From positions 1-64,000 of the IMG/VR virus record IMGVR_UViG_3300035162_004754: a stretch of 64,000 nt of DNA; one strand, given 5' to 3'. Position numbers and translations under genes: made by a program. The notes beneath the pieces were generated by a model. It searched no databases. It was not told the DNA's origin and worked only from the letters and a program-made list of their open reading frames with translations. The stretch comes from a virus. Below are positions 13,429-23,235 of the stretch, one piece after another (within the stretch, counting starts at the first letter, position 1; each line of letters starts with the position of its first letter).

Positions 13429-14168
13429 AAATTGCATTATGTTTATCTGGACAACCAAGAGTTGTTGATGTTGGATTTTCTAAATTAAGTCAATCAATTC
13501 TTCAGCACAATAGTGATGTTGATGTTTTTATTCATACCTGGTTTGATGAAGAAAATCTTAGTACTAATTCTATAATACCCGGTAGAGAAAGCCATAGATT
13601 AGATCCAAATGCTATCAATAAATTAATTCAATATTATAGTCCTAAAAGAATAATGGTTGAGAAACCAAAAAAGTGGACAAGAAAATATGAATTTCCTGAT
13701 AAAGTTTTTACTCATGCACATACTTGGGCTTTAGAAGTTCCTTCTGGTTTGGAAGTTGCAAAAAAATATATTTGTGATACTACCAATAGTATGTTTTATA
13801 GTATTATGATGTCAAATCTTTTGAAGGAGCAGTATTCTGTTGAGAATAGTATAGAATATGATCTTGTTATTCGTAACCGTATTGATTATTCTCCCCATGT
13901 TGTGCTACAATTAGAGAACATCGTGATAAATGATGATGACCTCATGTATCAAGATTTATATCAACCTGATGGTATGATTAGTGATTGGTTTGCTATGGGA
14001 TCTTCTAATGCTATTAATACATTTTGTGGAGTTTACAATCAAATCGGACAATTAATTAAACAATCAAATGAAGTTGATGGTTATTGGTGTAATGAACTTT
14101 TATTAAAACATCATATTTCAAATAACAATATTAAAGTAAAACCTATTGACTTTCAAGTACACTATTAA
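13425..14168 (+). CDS. Putative glycosyltransferase-like protein of glycan clusters
   Basis: 247 residues. It begins IALCLSGQPR and has VFIHTWFD, a pattern seen in uncharacterised proteins of polysaccharide loci. A later YDLVIRNRIDY may hold a metal- or nucleotide-binding Asp. No classical DxD or GT-B signature is certain. Its position between methyltransferase and gmd supports a role in glycan transfer or modification. Confidence 0.65.
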   Translation: MKIALCLSGQPRVVDVGFSKLSQSILQHNSDVDVFIHTWFDEENLSTNSIIPGRESHRLDPNAINKLIQYYSPKRIMVEKPKKWTRKYEFPDKVFTHAHTWALEVPSGLEVAKKYICDTTNSMFYSIMMSNLLKEQYSVENSIEYDLVIRNRIDYSPHVVLQLENIVINDDDLMYQDLYQPDGMISDWFAMGSSNAINTFCGVYNQIGQLIKQSNEVDGYWCNELLLKHHISNNNIKVKPIDFQVHY

Positions 14169-14174
14169 ATTGAT

Positions 14175-15200
14175 ATGAAAACAGCACTTATCACCGGAAT
14201 TACAGGACAAGACGGTTCTTATCTTACTGAATTTTTGTTGGATAAAGGATACCGTATTCATGGTATTATTAGAAGAAACTCTACATCTGATGGTACAGAT
14301 CGTATTAATTATCTTTTGAATAATCCTTACATTACTCTTCATTATGGGGATATGACAGATTTTTCTAATCTTACATCAATTATTCAGGAAACTAGACCTG
14401 ATGAAATTTATAATCTGGCAGCACAGAGTCATGTTAAAGTTTCATTTTCCAGTTCTCTCTATACTTCAGATGTAGATGCATTAGGAGTTACCAGACTTTT
14501 GGAGGCATTGAGAATTCTTGGAATGATTAATACCACAAAATTTTATCAGGCAAGTACGTCTGAGATGTATGGTAAAGTTCAGTCTATTCCTCAAAGAGAA
14601 AGCACTAAATTTCATCCACGTTCTCCATATGGAGTAGCAAAATTATATGCACATTGGATTCTTAAAAATTATAGAGAAGCATATGGTCTCTTTGGGTGTA
14701 GTGGAATTCTTTTTAATCATGAAAGTCCAAGACGTGGAGAAAATTTTGTAACACGCAAAACTACGAAGGTTCTTTCGGAAATTAAAAATGGTAAGAGATC
14801 TGCTCCTTTAGAGTTGGGAAATTTAGATGCTAAAAGAGACTGGGGTCATGCTAAAGATTATGTTGAGGCAATGTGGTTAATGCTGCAACAAGAGCATCCT
14901 AATGATTATGTTGTATCTACAGGGGAACAGCATTCAGTGCGTGAGTTTGTAAGTATTGCATGTGAACATATTGGATTTGATATTGAATGGAGTGGAACTG
15001 GAATAGATGAAGTGGCAACTATCAAAGAAACTGGTGAAGTTCTTGTAAGAGTCAATCCAGATTATTATCGTCCTACCGAAGTTGATTCTTTAGTCGGTGA
15101 TCCAACTTTCGTTAAAAACGAAATTGGATGGAAACCCAAGTATTCTTTTGCAGATCTTGTAAAAGAAATGTGTGATAGTGATATGGAGGCATCTAAATGA
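14175..15200 (+). CDS. gmd: GDP-mannose 4,6-dehydratase
   Basis: 341 residues. [10 protein letters not shown] is the NADP-binding loop specific to Gmd, followed by [36 protein letters not shown] with the catalytic Thr/Ser-Glu, [11 protein letters not shown] with Tyr-Lys, and [16 protein letters not shown]. It converts GDP-mannose to GDP-4-keto-6-deoxymannose, the precursor of GDP-L-fucose and other deoxyhexoses. A downstream alpha-1,2-fucosyltransferase gives it an obvious customer. No clear GDP-fucose synthase is seen, so the host may finish the route. Confidence 0.95.
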   Translation: MKTALITGITGQDGSYLTEFLLDKGYRIHGIIRRNSTSDGTDRINYLLNNPYITLHYGDMTDFSNLTSIIQETRPDEIYNLAAQSHVKVSFSSSLYTSDVDALGVTRLLEALRILGMINTTKFYQASTSEMYGKVQSIPQRESTKFHPRSPYGVAKLYAHWILKNYREAYGLFGCSGILFNHESPRRGENFVTRKTTKVLSEIKNGKRSAPLELGNLDAKRDWGHAKDYVEAMWLMLQQEHPNDYVVSTGEQHSVREFVSIACEHIGFDIEWSGTGIDEVATIKETGEVLVRVNPDYYRPTEVDSLVGDPTFVKNEIGWKPKYSFADLVKEMCDSDMEASK

Positions 15201-16126
15201 AAAGAAAAATTATTTTTTGGGTAGAAAATAAACCATATCAAACATTTTCATACATTTATGCTGGTATGAAAAGAGCTTTTGAAAAATTGGGATGTGAAAC
15301 ATATTGGTTTAGTGATCAATCTTTTCCCTCTGCTTCAGAATTTGATTATAGTAACTGTATCTTTTTTATTGATAATCAAGGTCCTCTTGATTGGAATGTT
15401 CCTATTATAGATAGTGGAATTTATTTTGCTTATGATAAATTTACTAATGTTAATAAGTATCTGGATAAAGTTAAGTGCTTAATTAATTATCGTGTAGCAG
15501 AATTTAAACATCCTATTTTGGATAATGATAGATATGTTGAAATTGAAAAGGGAGTTATATTTGATACACAAACACCCGAACCATACAATGTAGTTCACTT
15601 TCATTATGCAACTAACTTACTTCCGGAAGAAATTGATTTGAATTGGGCAAAGAAAAATAGGAATAATGAGTACAATTTTGTGGGTACTATTCATGATCCC
15701 AGACCTAATTGTGAACCAATTCATCAGCAATTTATTGAGATTGTAAAAGAGAAACAAATTCCTTTTAATCATTACAATCCAAATATTAATCCAGTAACGG
15801 ATGAAGAACATGTTAAAATTCTTCAAGACTCAATGTTTGTCCCAGATTTTAGACCTGCAGAACAAAAAGTTCAACGTTATGTTGCTGATAGAATTATGAA
15901 AGCAATTAGTTACGGTTGTCTTGTAGTTTCTGATTGTCATTATGCAAAAGATTTTATTGATAAAGATCTTTTAACTTCTGAAAATGCACAAGAAATTTTT
16001 GATTTGGGTATGGAAAATCAAAATAACATAGAATTAATTTCTCATTTAATGGAGATTGTTAAAAGAGATCATACGTATATGAACAGATGCAAAGGAATTT
16101 TAAGTATTGTTGAGGAGGTTGAGTAA
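15197..16126 (+). CDS. Putative GT-B glycosyltransferase
   Basis: 309 residues. A first half beginning [20 protein letters not shown] is followed by a C-terminal segment, [20 protein letters not shown]. This resembles the nucleotide-sugar-side helix of GT-B enzymes, where a conserved region near the end marks the active gene product. ATGA overlaps with gmd and the methyltransferase indicate cotranscription. The donor is unknown. Confidence 0.65.
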   Translation: MKRKIIFWVENKPYQTFSYIYAGMKRAFEKLGCETYWFSDQSFPSASEFDYSNCIFFIDNQGPLDWNVPIIDSGIYFAYDKFTNVNKYLDKVKCLINYRVAEFKHPILDNDRYVEIEKGVIFDTQTPEPYNVVHFHYATNLLPEEIDLNWAKKNRNNEYNFVGTIHDPRPNCEPIHQQFIEIVKEKQIPFNHYNPNINPVTDEEHVKILQDSMFVPDFRPAEQKVQRYVADRIMKAISYGCLVVSDCHYAKDFIDKDLLTSENAQEIFDLGMENQNNIELISHLMEIVKRDHTYMNRCKGILSIVEEVE

Positions 16127-17361
16127 TGTCTAGGTATGTTGAAATTGAATCCTGTAGGGTAAGTAAAAAAAATGATTTAGTATCTTTTTTAAATCTTGGA
16201 AGTCAAAAACTAACAGGTGTCTTTCCAAGGCCAAATGAAGAAATTGATAGTGGACCTTTGGAATTGGTTTGGAGTCCATCTAGTAATCTTGTACAATTAA
16301 AGCATACTTTTGAACCTACGGAAATGTATGGGGATAACTATGGGTATCGTTCTGGATTGAATAATTCAATGGTTCAACACCTTACTAGTAAGGCAAATTA
16401 TCTTATTGAACTTTCTAATCTTGAACCTGGAGATGTTGTTGTTGATATTGGATCAAATGATTGCACAACTCTTAAATCATTTCCCAACTACACAAAAAGA
16501 ATTGGTATTGATCCTACTATAAAAAAGTTTTCTCAATATTATCCTGAAGAAATTCCCTATATTGCAGATTTTTTCTCGAAGGAATCTTATCGTTCTGTTG
16601 AAAAAGATAAGAATGCAAAACTCGTAATGTCTATTGCATGTTTTTATGATCTTGATGATCCTGTCACATTTGTAAAAGACATTCGTTCTATTCTTACTGA
16701 TGATGGAATGTGGCATTTTGAACAAGCGTATTTGCCATCAACTCTTAGATCTAGTTCTTATGATACAGCATGTCATGAACATATTGAATATTACTCAATG
16801 CTTTCTGTTCAAAATATTCTTGAACGGGCAGGGATGAAAATTGTTGATGTCACTCTTAATGACATTAATGGTGGTAGTTTTGCTGTAACTGCATGTAAAG
16901 ATACTAATACTTCAATTAAAGTAAATGATGCAGTAATTAATTGGTTGATTGATGAAGAGTATAAAATGGGTCTTCATACAATTAAACCTTATTATGACTT
17001 TGCTCAGAGAGCATATGATCATCGTGATTCGATTGTAAATCTTGTTAGGTCTCTTCGTGCTGATGGTAAAACCATTTATGGATACGGTGCCTCAACTAAA
17101 GGTAATGTTCTTCTTCAGTGGTGTGGATTTACTTCTGATGATATTACTGCTGTTGGTGAAGTTAATAGTGATAAGTTTGGTTGTGTAACTCCGGGAACTG
17201 ATATACCTATCATCTCTGAGGAGGAAGTTAAAGCATCCAATCCAGATTATATGATTGTGTTACCGTGGCACTTTAAAAATGGTATAATCCAAAGAGAAAA
17301 AGATTTCATGAAATCTGGAGGTAATTTTATTTTTCCTCTCCCATACATTCAAATTATTTGA
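16126..17361 (+). CDS. C-methyltransferase of deoxysugar type
   Basis: 411 residues in the three-part layout of sugar C-methyltransferases. It has an N-terminal domain (SFLNLGSQKLTGVFPRPNEE), a SAM domain around GDVVVDIGSNDCTTLKSF, and a C-terminal domain with TIYGYGASTKGNVLLQWCG, a second nucleotide-binding-like motif. Relatives (NovU and TylCIII types) methylate a carbon of 4-keto-deoxysugars, which matches the keto sugars made by RmlB or Gmd nearby. Length is typical. The upstream gene is coupled by TAATG. Confidence 0.85.
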   Translation: MSRYVEIESCRVSKKNDLVSFLNLGSQKLTGVFPRPNEEIDSGPLELVWSPSSNLVQLKHTFEPTEMYGDNYGYRSGLNNSMVQHLTSKANYLIELSNLEPGDVVVDIGSNDCTTLKSFPNYTKRIGIDPTIKKFSQYYPEEIPYIADFFSKESYRSVEKDKNAKLVMSIACFYDLDDPVTFVKDIRSILTDDGMWHFEQAYLPSTLRSSSYDTACHEHIEYYSMLSVQNILERAGMKIVDVTLNDINGGSFAVTACKDTNTSIKVNDAVINWLIDEEYKMGLHTIKPYYDFAQRAYDHRDSIVNLVRSLRADGKTIYGYGASTKGNVLLQWCGFTSDDITAVGEVNSDKFGCVTPGTDIPIISEEEVKASNPDYMIVLPWHFKNGIIQREKDFMKSGGNFIFPLPYIQII

Positions 17362-17386
17362 CAAATAATTTAAACAGTGGTAGTAT
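17358..17386 (+). promoter_or_regulatory. Possible internal promoter
   Basis: TTGACA overlapping the preceding stop codon, 17 nt, TAGTAT, about 25 nt before the next gene. The weak -10 makes it tentative. Confidence 0.4.
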
Positions 17387-17410
17387 AAATTATAAAGTAT
17401 TGGTAAATTT

Positions 17411-18184
17411 ATGAGTGTCAATGTTTACTACCATATTTGGTCTCCTCCAGACACCGACATGTGGAAGTTAATGGTTGATGAACAAATTAAAAGATTGTAT
17501 CGTTCGGGTTTGTCTGAAATAGCAAATATAAAATGTGCTATTAATGGAAAACAAGCATCGAGAATTAAAGAATTTGTTTCTCTTTACGATTGGATTGAAA
17601 TTTTAGAGTGTAAAGATAGTGATGATCAATATGAAGGATTTACTCTTAAATATCTTTATGAAGATTGTGTAAATCAGAAAGTTGATAAAGTGATGTACTT
17701 TCATACAAAGGGTATGAGTCATCTTTCTGGAGCAAGAGATGTATATTCTGATCGTAGATTTCGAGCAATAAATAGTTGGAGACACCTCATGGAATGGGGT
17801 TGTATCGATAAATGGAATGTAAACTTACATAAGTTAAATGCCTGTCAAGTTTCAGGAGTTAACTATTGCTTGGATCCATGGCCACACATGAGTGGTAATT
17901 TTTGGTGGGCAAGAGCAGATTATATATCAACTCTTCAGCATCCAACTAAACAAGCATTTCAGAGAACAGCAGAAGACTTTGGTCCAATTGAAAGGATGAA
18001 TTTTGAGAAATGGATTGGTATGAAAAATCCATCTGTTTATAGTTTTTACGATCCACCATTCAGTTATGATTTTAAGAATCTTGTTCCTGACATTCAACCT
18101 ACTCCTCCAGGTGAGCCATATTGGTTCTGGTTATATCGAGATGATATCCACCCACATTATTTAAAATATTTAAAAGAAGTATGA
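17411..18184 (+). CDS. Putative glycosyltransferase
   Basis: 257 residues. VMYFHTKGMSH and HMSGNFWWARADYI resemble motifs of uncharacterised glycan-cluster glycosyltransferases, in which a mid-protein His-Thr-Lys-Gly segment and a later Gly-Asn-Phe-Trp-Trp segment line the active site. Its stop overlaps the next start (ATGA-type). Specificity is unknown. Confidence 0.7.
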   Translation: MSVNVYYHIWSPPDTDMWKLMVDEQIKRLYRSGLSEIANIKCAINGKQASRIKEFVSLYDWIEILECKDSDDQYEGFTLKYLYEDCVNQKVDKVMYFHTKGMSHLSGARDVYSDRRFRAINSWRHLMEWGCIDKWNVNLHKLNACQVSGVNYCLDPWPHMSGNFWWARADYISTLQHPTKQAFQRTAEDFGPIERMNFEKWIGMKNPSVYSFYDPPFSYDFKNLVPDIQPTPPGEPYWFWLYRDDIHPHYLKYLKEV

Positions 18185-18909
18185 CTGTAAAATTTGGATG
18201 TTTTCATACAGTATATGAAAACAAAAAAGCAACTGAGTTTATATTACAAGAGTTTAGAAAATATCATCCAGATGCTCCATATACTATCTGTTGCGATGGT
18301 GGAGTAGACTACTCTGATCTCTGTGAAAAATATAATGTAAATTATGTTCATTCATACATGAGAATTGGTCGAAGAAATGCTGGTGATCCCTCAGGAATTT
18401 ATGGATTCACAAAAGATGAAAGTCTGCATTGGATTCATATGTTTAGAGAAGCTGCTAGACATGTAATGGATAATGGTGGAACACATATGATCATGATGGA
18501 AGATGATGTTCTTACACAAGGTGAAGTAAAAATTAATCCTATTTGGGAATGTGCTGGATTTGAAGTTCCTGAAAATAAAATTTCACCAAAAATGTTAGAA
18601 TTTATTTCTGACAAATATGGAGCAAATCCAAATGTAGATTGGTATGGTGCTGGTGGAGGTAGCATCTATAATATAGAAACCTTCCTCAATAATTATCATA
18701 AAATTTATGATTTTATTGATTTTGATTTTGATAATATTCTTGAAAATATGGATCACAGATTTGGTTGGTTGGATCTTTATATGCAAATTGCATATTTTGT
18801 AATTGGTAAACATTATTCTATTAATACCAATCTCACTGAAGTATGGAAAACTCCAAACTTTCGTGAAAGTGATTTCACTCTTGTTCATGCTTATAAGGAA
18901 TTGTACTAA
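18181..18909 (+). CDS. Putative GT-A glycosyltransferase
   Basis: 242 residues. The N-terminus (FGCFHTVYENKKATEFILQE) and MIMMEDDVLTQG, an acidic Asp-Asp metal-binding motif after hydrophobic residues, fit a GT-A nucleotide-sugar transferase. GAGGGSIYN could form the acceptor loop. It is coupled to genes on both sides. Confidence 0.7.
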   Translation: MTVKFGCFHTVYENKKATEFILQEFRKYHPDAPYTICCDGGVDYSDLCEKYNVNYVHSYMRIGRRNAGDPSGIYGFTKDESLHWIHMFREAARHVMDNGGTHMIMMEDDVLTQGEVKINPIWECAGFEVPENKISPKMLEFISDKYGANPNVDWYGAGGGSIYNIETFLNNYHKIYDFIDFDFDNILENMDHRFGWLDLYMQIAYFVIGKHYSINTNLTEVWKTPNFRESDFTLVHAYKELY

Positions 18910-19880
18910 TGAAAATTGGATTTATTGGACCAGGTATTATACCCATTCCTCCTGATGGATGGGGTGCTGTAGAATCTTTAATATGGGAGATTGCATGTGA
19001 ACTTGGAGAAAAAGGTCATGAAGGAATGATCATTAATGATCCTGATTTGGATGAAATTGTAAAAACAGTTCAAGAAAACGATTTTGATTTTATTCATGTT
19101 TTCTATGATGTGTTCTATCCGATAATGGATGCTATTAAAAAAGTTTCTCCCAAATCAGTAACTGCCATTAGTAGTGCATATCCATATGTTGATCAACCTA
19201 ATTTTTATCCTAGAGATGGATATGCTCCTATCTATGAATGGTTTGTAAGTCAGAAAGATCATTATAATTTTTGTCTTTCTGATAAAGATTTGTTGACATA
19301 TAAAAATGGTGGAGCAGATGAATCCAAACTTATTCGTTTAGGTCTTGGTGCTCAACACAAAAATTTCAAATTTGATCTTGAATGTGAGAAGACAAACAAA
19401 ACTTTGTACATGGCAAAAATTGAAATTAGAAAACGTCAGTGGATTTATCAACCAATTGAAAGTATAGATTTTGTTGGTAGGTATTCTTCAACTACAACTT
19501 TTGATAAACTTCATAAAAGTTATATTGGAGAATGGACAACTGAAGAAAAGCATGATAATGTAACTAAGTATGCAAATTTAATGCTTCTATCTGATGGAGA
19601 AAATGGAACACCCTTAGTCATTAAAGAGGCACTTGTTTCTGGTCTTGGTATTGTGTGCTCCAGATATTGTGCATATGATCTCGATACTTCTCTTCCATTT
19701 ATTACAATCATTCCGGATGATAAATTAAATGACCTTGAATATGTTGAGAATGCAATTGAAGAGAATAGAAAGATTTCTATTACTATGCGTAAAGAAATTA
19801 GGGAATATGGTGTAAGTAATTTCTCTTGGGAAAATATTGTCAATCAATATGAAAAAGATATTATTGAAATTATGAAATGA
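18909..19880 (+). CDS. GT4-like glycosyltransferase
   Basis: 323 residues. FIGPGIIPIPPDGWGAVESL is the N-terminal acceptor-domain motif of group 1 GT-B transferases. LLSDGENGTPLVIKEALVSGLG is the C-terminal Glu-containing donor motif (EX7E-like). It is closely similar to the first half of the next gene, including the shared PIPP-GWGAVESLIW motif, which implies tandem duplication. Confidence 0.85.
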   Translation: MKIGFIGPGIIPIPPDGWGAVESLIWEIACELGEKGHEGMIINDPDLDEIVKTVQENDFDFIHVFYDVFYPIMDAIKKVSPKSVTAISSAYPYVDQPNFYPRDGYAPIYEWFVSQKDHYNFCLSDKDLLTYKNGGADESKLIRLGLGAQHKNFKFDLECEKTNKTLYMAKIEIRKRQWIYQPIESIDFVGRYSSTTTFDKLHKSYIGEWTTEEKHDNVTKYANLMLLSDGENGTPLVIKEALVSGLGIVCSRYCAYDLDTSLPFITIIPDDKLNDLEYVENAIEENRKISITMRKEIREYGVSNFSWENIVNQYEKDIIEIMK

Positions 19881-21544
19881 GAATATCAATTATTGGCCCA
19901 AACACTCCCATTCCTCCTAGAGGTTGGGGTGCTGTAGAATCTCTTATTTGGGATTATAAATTATCTTTGGAAAAGTTGGGACATACAGTTCAAATAATAA
20001 ACATTGGGGAACCAATAAAAATTTTGAACATGATTGAGGAGTTCCAACCAGATTTTGTTCATATTAATTATGATGATTGGATTCCTCTATATCCTTATAT
20101 TAGATATCCTTGTGCCATAACAACTCACTTTGCTTACATTGAAAGACCTGAATTAATGGGTCCATATAAGGAAAGAGTTTTTGATGTTTTTACTCAAGTT
20201 AAACCTACAGTCTTTGGATTGTCTGATGGAATCAACAAAGTCTATGAGAATGATTGCAAAATATCTTCGGATAGATTATTTTTAAATCCAAATGGAGTCA
20301 TGTCAGATAACTTTAGAGTAACTGATTCTCCAAAATTTTCTGATAGATCAATCTTTCTTGCAAAAGTTGATTATAGGAAGAGGCAATGCTTCTTTCAATC
20401 AATTGATAGTTTATGGTATGCAGGTAATATTGTAGATCATAGATTTGACCAATCTAAAAACTATCTTGGAGAGTGGGAAAAAGAATATCTTTATGATAAT
20501 CTAACTGACTATGGCAATCTTGTGCTCTTGTCTGATGGTGAGGCACATTCTTTAGTTATTATGGAAGCCTTTGCTGCAGGTCTTGGAGTTGTTGTTAGTG
20601 AATGGGCAACTGCAAATCTTGATATAAGTAAAGAATTTATTACTGTAATTCCTGAAGACAAGGTAAATGATTTAGAATATATTGAGAAAGTAATCATTGA
20701 GAACAGAGAATATTCTGTAAATAATAGAGATGAAATTTTAGAATATTCAAAACAATTTGACTGGACAAACGTAATACAAAATTATTATATGCCTAACATT
20801 GAAACAGTTATTAAAAACAAAAAAACTAAAGTTGCCATATGCTTTATTGGAACTGGCAAGTATCTTAATTTTTTACCAAAATATTATGAGAATATAGAAA
20901 AATATTTTCTTCCAAATTCAATAAAAACTTTCATGGTCTTTACTGATGGTGAACTAGATGGATTGCCTGATAATATAATTAAGTATCAACAAGAACATTT
21001 AAAATGGCCTTTTATTACTTTAAAGAGATTTGAAATTATTGATAAGGCAAGGGACGAGATTTTAAAAAACGATTGGTTGGTCTTTATTGATGCTGATGGT
21101 TTAGTTGTTGATGAAATCAGTGAAGAAGAATTTTTTGATGATGATAAATCTTTCTTTGGAGTTCATCATCCATGTCATTATTTGAAAATGCCAGGGCATC
21201 AAAGTTTTTCTGGATCATTCGAAACTAATCCAAAATCTAGATCTTCTGTTTCTAATGAAGATGATACTTCTACATATTGGCAAGGATGTTTATGGGGTGG
21301 AAAAGTTCCTGATGTTTTTAAACTGATTGATGAAATTAAAACAAGAGTTAATGATGATTTAAAAGATGATATAATTGCAGTATGGCATGATGAAAGTCAT
21401 TTAAATAAATTTTTTATTGAAAATAAAAATAATGTAAATACTTTACCTTCATCCTATGCATACCCAGAAGATTTTTCTTCTCAATGTAATTTTGATCCAA
21501 AAATAGTTCATCTATCAAAAGATAATTCAAAATATCAATTATAA
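19877..21544 (+). CDS. Two-domain glycosyltransferase: GT4-like plus GT6 (ABO/alpha-galactosyl type)
   Basis: 555 residues. Residues 1 to about 310 are a GT-B enzyme (TPIPPRGWGAVESLIW, then LLSDGEAHSLVIMEAFAAGLG), a paralogue of the previous gene. Residues about 315-555 carry the GT6 pattern of the human ABO and alpha-1,3-galactosyl transferases: MVFTDG, a Lys-Trp segment before a helix, FIDADG with DxD at 405-407, GVHHPCHY, YWQGCLWGG and AVWHDESHLNKFF (501-513), nearly identical to the vertebrate signature. GT6 enzymes add Gal or GalNAc alpha-1,3 to galactose, retaining configuration. A GT6 gene is known in cyanophage P-SSM2. The GT4 fusion suggests two consecutive sugar additions. Confidence 0.9.
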   Translation: MRISIIGPNTPIPPRGWGAVESLIWDYKLSLEKLGHTVQIINIGEPIKILNMIEEFQPDFVHINYDDWIPLYPYIRYPCAITTHFAYIERPELMGPYKERVFDVFTQVKPTVFGLSDGINKVYENDCKISSDRLFLNPNGVMSDNFRVTDSPKFSDRSIFLAKVDYRKRQCFFQSIDSLWYAGNIVDHRFDQSKNYLGEWEKEYLYDNLTDYGNLVLLSDGEAHSLVIMEAFAAGLGVVVSEWATANLDISKEFITVIPEDKVNDLEYIEKVIIENREYSVNNRDEILEYSKQFDWTNVIQNYYMPNIETVIKNKKTKVAICFIGTGKYLNFLPKYYENIEKYFLPNSIKTFMVFTDGELDGLPDNIIKYQQEHLKWPFITLKRFEIIDKARDEILKNDWLVFIDADGLVVDEISEEEFFDDDKSFFGVHHPCHYLKMPGHQSFSGSFETNPKSRSSVSNEDDTSTYWQGCLWGGKVPDVFKLIDEIKTRVNDDLKDDIIAVWHDESHLNKFFIENKNNVNTLPSSYAYPEDFSSQCNFDPKIVHLSKDNSKYQL

Positions 21545-21548
21545 AAAA

Positions 21549-22397
21549 ATGAAAATCGCAATCTTAGGATCTGCTGGACAGATCGGTGCTTATCTAGAAG
21601 ATTACTTAAAAGAGAAAGGTCATGATGTAATTGGTGTTGATATAGTTGAAGGTCCGCAGAATGATCTTCGTGTAACACCAAACACTTATGTTGAAGGCAT
21701 TATAAAGAATGCTGACTTTGTTTTCTTCTTGGCATTTGATGTTGGTGGATCACATTACCTGAAGAAGTATCAACATACTTTTCAGTTCATTAACAACAAT
21801 ACTCGTATGATGGCAAATACTTTTGCCTTACTTGAGAAGTATCGGAAGAGATTTATATTTGCATCTTCACAGATGAGTAACATGTCTTACTCTCCATATG
21901 GTGTGATGAAGAGAGTTGGTGAACTTCATACCACTGCACTCAAAGGACTTACAGTGAAGTTCTGGAATGTCTATGGTATTGAAAAAGATATGGAGAAGGC
22001 TCATGTCATCACTGATTTCATTCGTAGAGGATTTGAGGAGGGTGAATTTGAGATGATGACTGATGGCACTGAAGAACGTCAGTTCCTCTATGCTGAGGAC
22101 TGTTGTGAGGCACTAGAGACTGTGATGGAAAACTTTACCGACTTCAAACCAGAAGATCCTCTCCATATTACGTCTTTTAGTTCTACTTCGATTAAAGATG
22201 TCGCTTCTATTATTCAGGGACAATTTAATTTGATTGGTAAAACAGTTAATATTAAACCTGGTCTTGCAAAAGATAGTGTTCAGATGGATAAGAGAAACGA
22301 AGCAGACACTTACATTATGGGATGGTGGATACCTAAAACTACTATAGATAGAGGGATTGCAAAAGTTTTTGAGGATATGAAAGGTGATTGGATTTAA
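21549..22397 (+). CDS. NAD-dependent sugar epimerase
   Basis: 282 residues. LGSAGQIGAYLEDYL binds NAD(P), FASSQMSN supplies Ser, YSPYGVMKRVGE supplies the Tyr-x3-Lys pair, and EERQFLYAEDCCEA is the conserved substrate-side motif of extended SDR sugar enzymes. Its stop is overlapped by the fucosyltransferase start. It could complete a GDP-sugar route, such as GDP-fucose synthesis, but motif evidence does not fix the reaction. Confidence 0.78.
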   Translation: MKIAILGSAGQIGAYLEDYLKEKGHDVIGVDIVEGPQNDLRVTPNTYVEGIIKNADFVFFLAFDVGGSHYLKKYQHTFQFINNNTRMMANTFALLEKYRKRFIFASSQMSNMSYSPYGVMKRVGELHTTALKGLTVKFWNVYGIEKDMEKAHVITDFIRRGFEEGEFEMMTDGTEERQFLYAEDCCEALETVMENFTDFKPEDPLHITSFSSTSIKDVASIIQGQFNLIGKTVNIKPGLAKDSVQMDKRNEADTYIMGWWIPKTTIDRGIAKVFEDMKGDWI

Positions 22398-23235
22398 TCA
22401 TATTGGAACGATTGGAAGATTTGGCAATCAAATGTTTCAGTATGCAGCACTCAAAGGTATTGCCGCAAATCGAAAGTTTGAATATACAATTCCTCCAGAG
22501 AACTCACAAGTTCAAATTGATAATTATGGATTGCTAGAAGCATTTGAACTTACAGACAATAAAAATATTGGATGGATTGAAACTGAAAATATAATTCAGG
22601 AAAAGCATTTCCATTTTGATGAGGATATATTTAATAAGTGTCCTGACAAAGTAAGTGTTTATGGATTTTTTCAGACGGAAAAATATTTCAAACATATTGA
22701 AGATGAAGTTCGTAAAGATTTTACTTTCAAAAGTAATTGGTTAGATCCTTGTAAAGAGTTTCGTAGTCAGATGGGAGAAGAAGTTATCTTCCTTCATGTT
22801 CGTCGTGGTGATCCTGGACTTGCCGATAAGAGAGGATTTAAATGGGCATACGTAAACCTTGCACATCAACATCCTGTGCAACCTCTTGAGTATTATGAAA
22901 AAGCACTTGCAGAGTTTGATGAAAGTCTTCCTGTAGTTGTATTTTCTGATTCGATTGAGTGGTGTAAGGAGCAAGAGTTCTTTCAGAATGATCGATTTAT
23001 GTTCTCTGAACCAGAAGATACTCATTCAGACGGTGCATTAGTTCCTTATCTTGACATGTGCTTGATGTCTTTGTGTGATCATGCTATTATTGCTAATAGT
23101 TCTATGAGTTGGTGGGGTGCATGGTTGATTCAAAATCCAAACAAAAAAGTAATTGCTCCAAGCATGTGGTTTGGTTCTGATTATGCTGATAAAGATACAA
23201 AAGATTTATATTGCGAGAATTGGAAAGTAATTTAA
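22384..23235 (+). CDS. Alpha-1,2-fucosyltransferase (GT11)
   Basis: 283 residues. GRFGNQMFQYAALKGIA is the N-terminal GT11 motif. FLHVRRGDPG is the GDP-fucose-binding HxRRGD motif. IIANSSMSWWGAWL with a following Lys-x-Val-Ile-x-Pro segment is the third conserved motif. GT11 enzymes transfer L-fucose alpha-1,2 to galactose, building the H-antigen type disaccharide. It overlaps the epimerase before it and the GT25 gene after it. Confidence 0.93.
   Translation: MIGFNHIGTIGRFGNQMFQYAALKGIAANRKFEYTIPPENSQVQIDNYGLLEAFELTDNKNIGWIETENIIQEKHFHFDEDIFNKCPDKVSVYGFFQTEKYFKHIEDEVRKDFTFKSNWLDPCKEFRSQMGEEVIFLHVRRGDPGLADKRGFKWAYVNLAHQHPVQPLEYYEKALAEFDESLPVVVFSDSIEWCKEQEFFQNDRFMFSEPEDTHSDGALVPYLDMCLMSLCDHAIIANSSMSWWGAWLIQNPNKKVIAPSMWFGSDYADKDTKDLYCENWKVI

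Noticed and set aside
18595-18888. Minus-strand frames within the glycan block
   Set aside because: They sit opposite confidently coding, tightly coupled plus-strand genes and are Ile/Lys/Phe-rich artefacts of AT-rich sequence.
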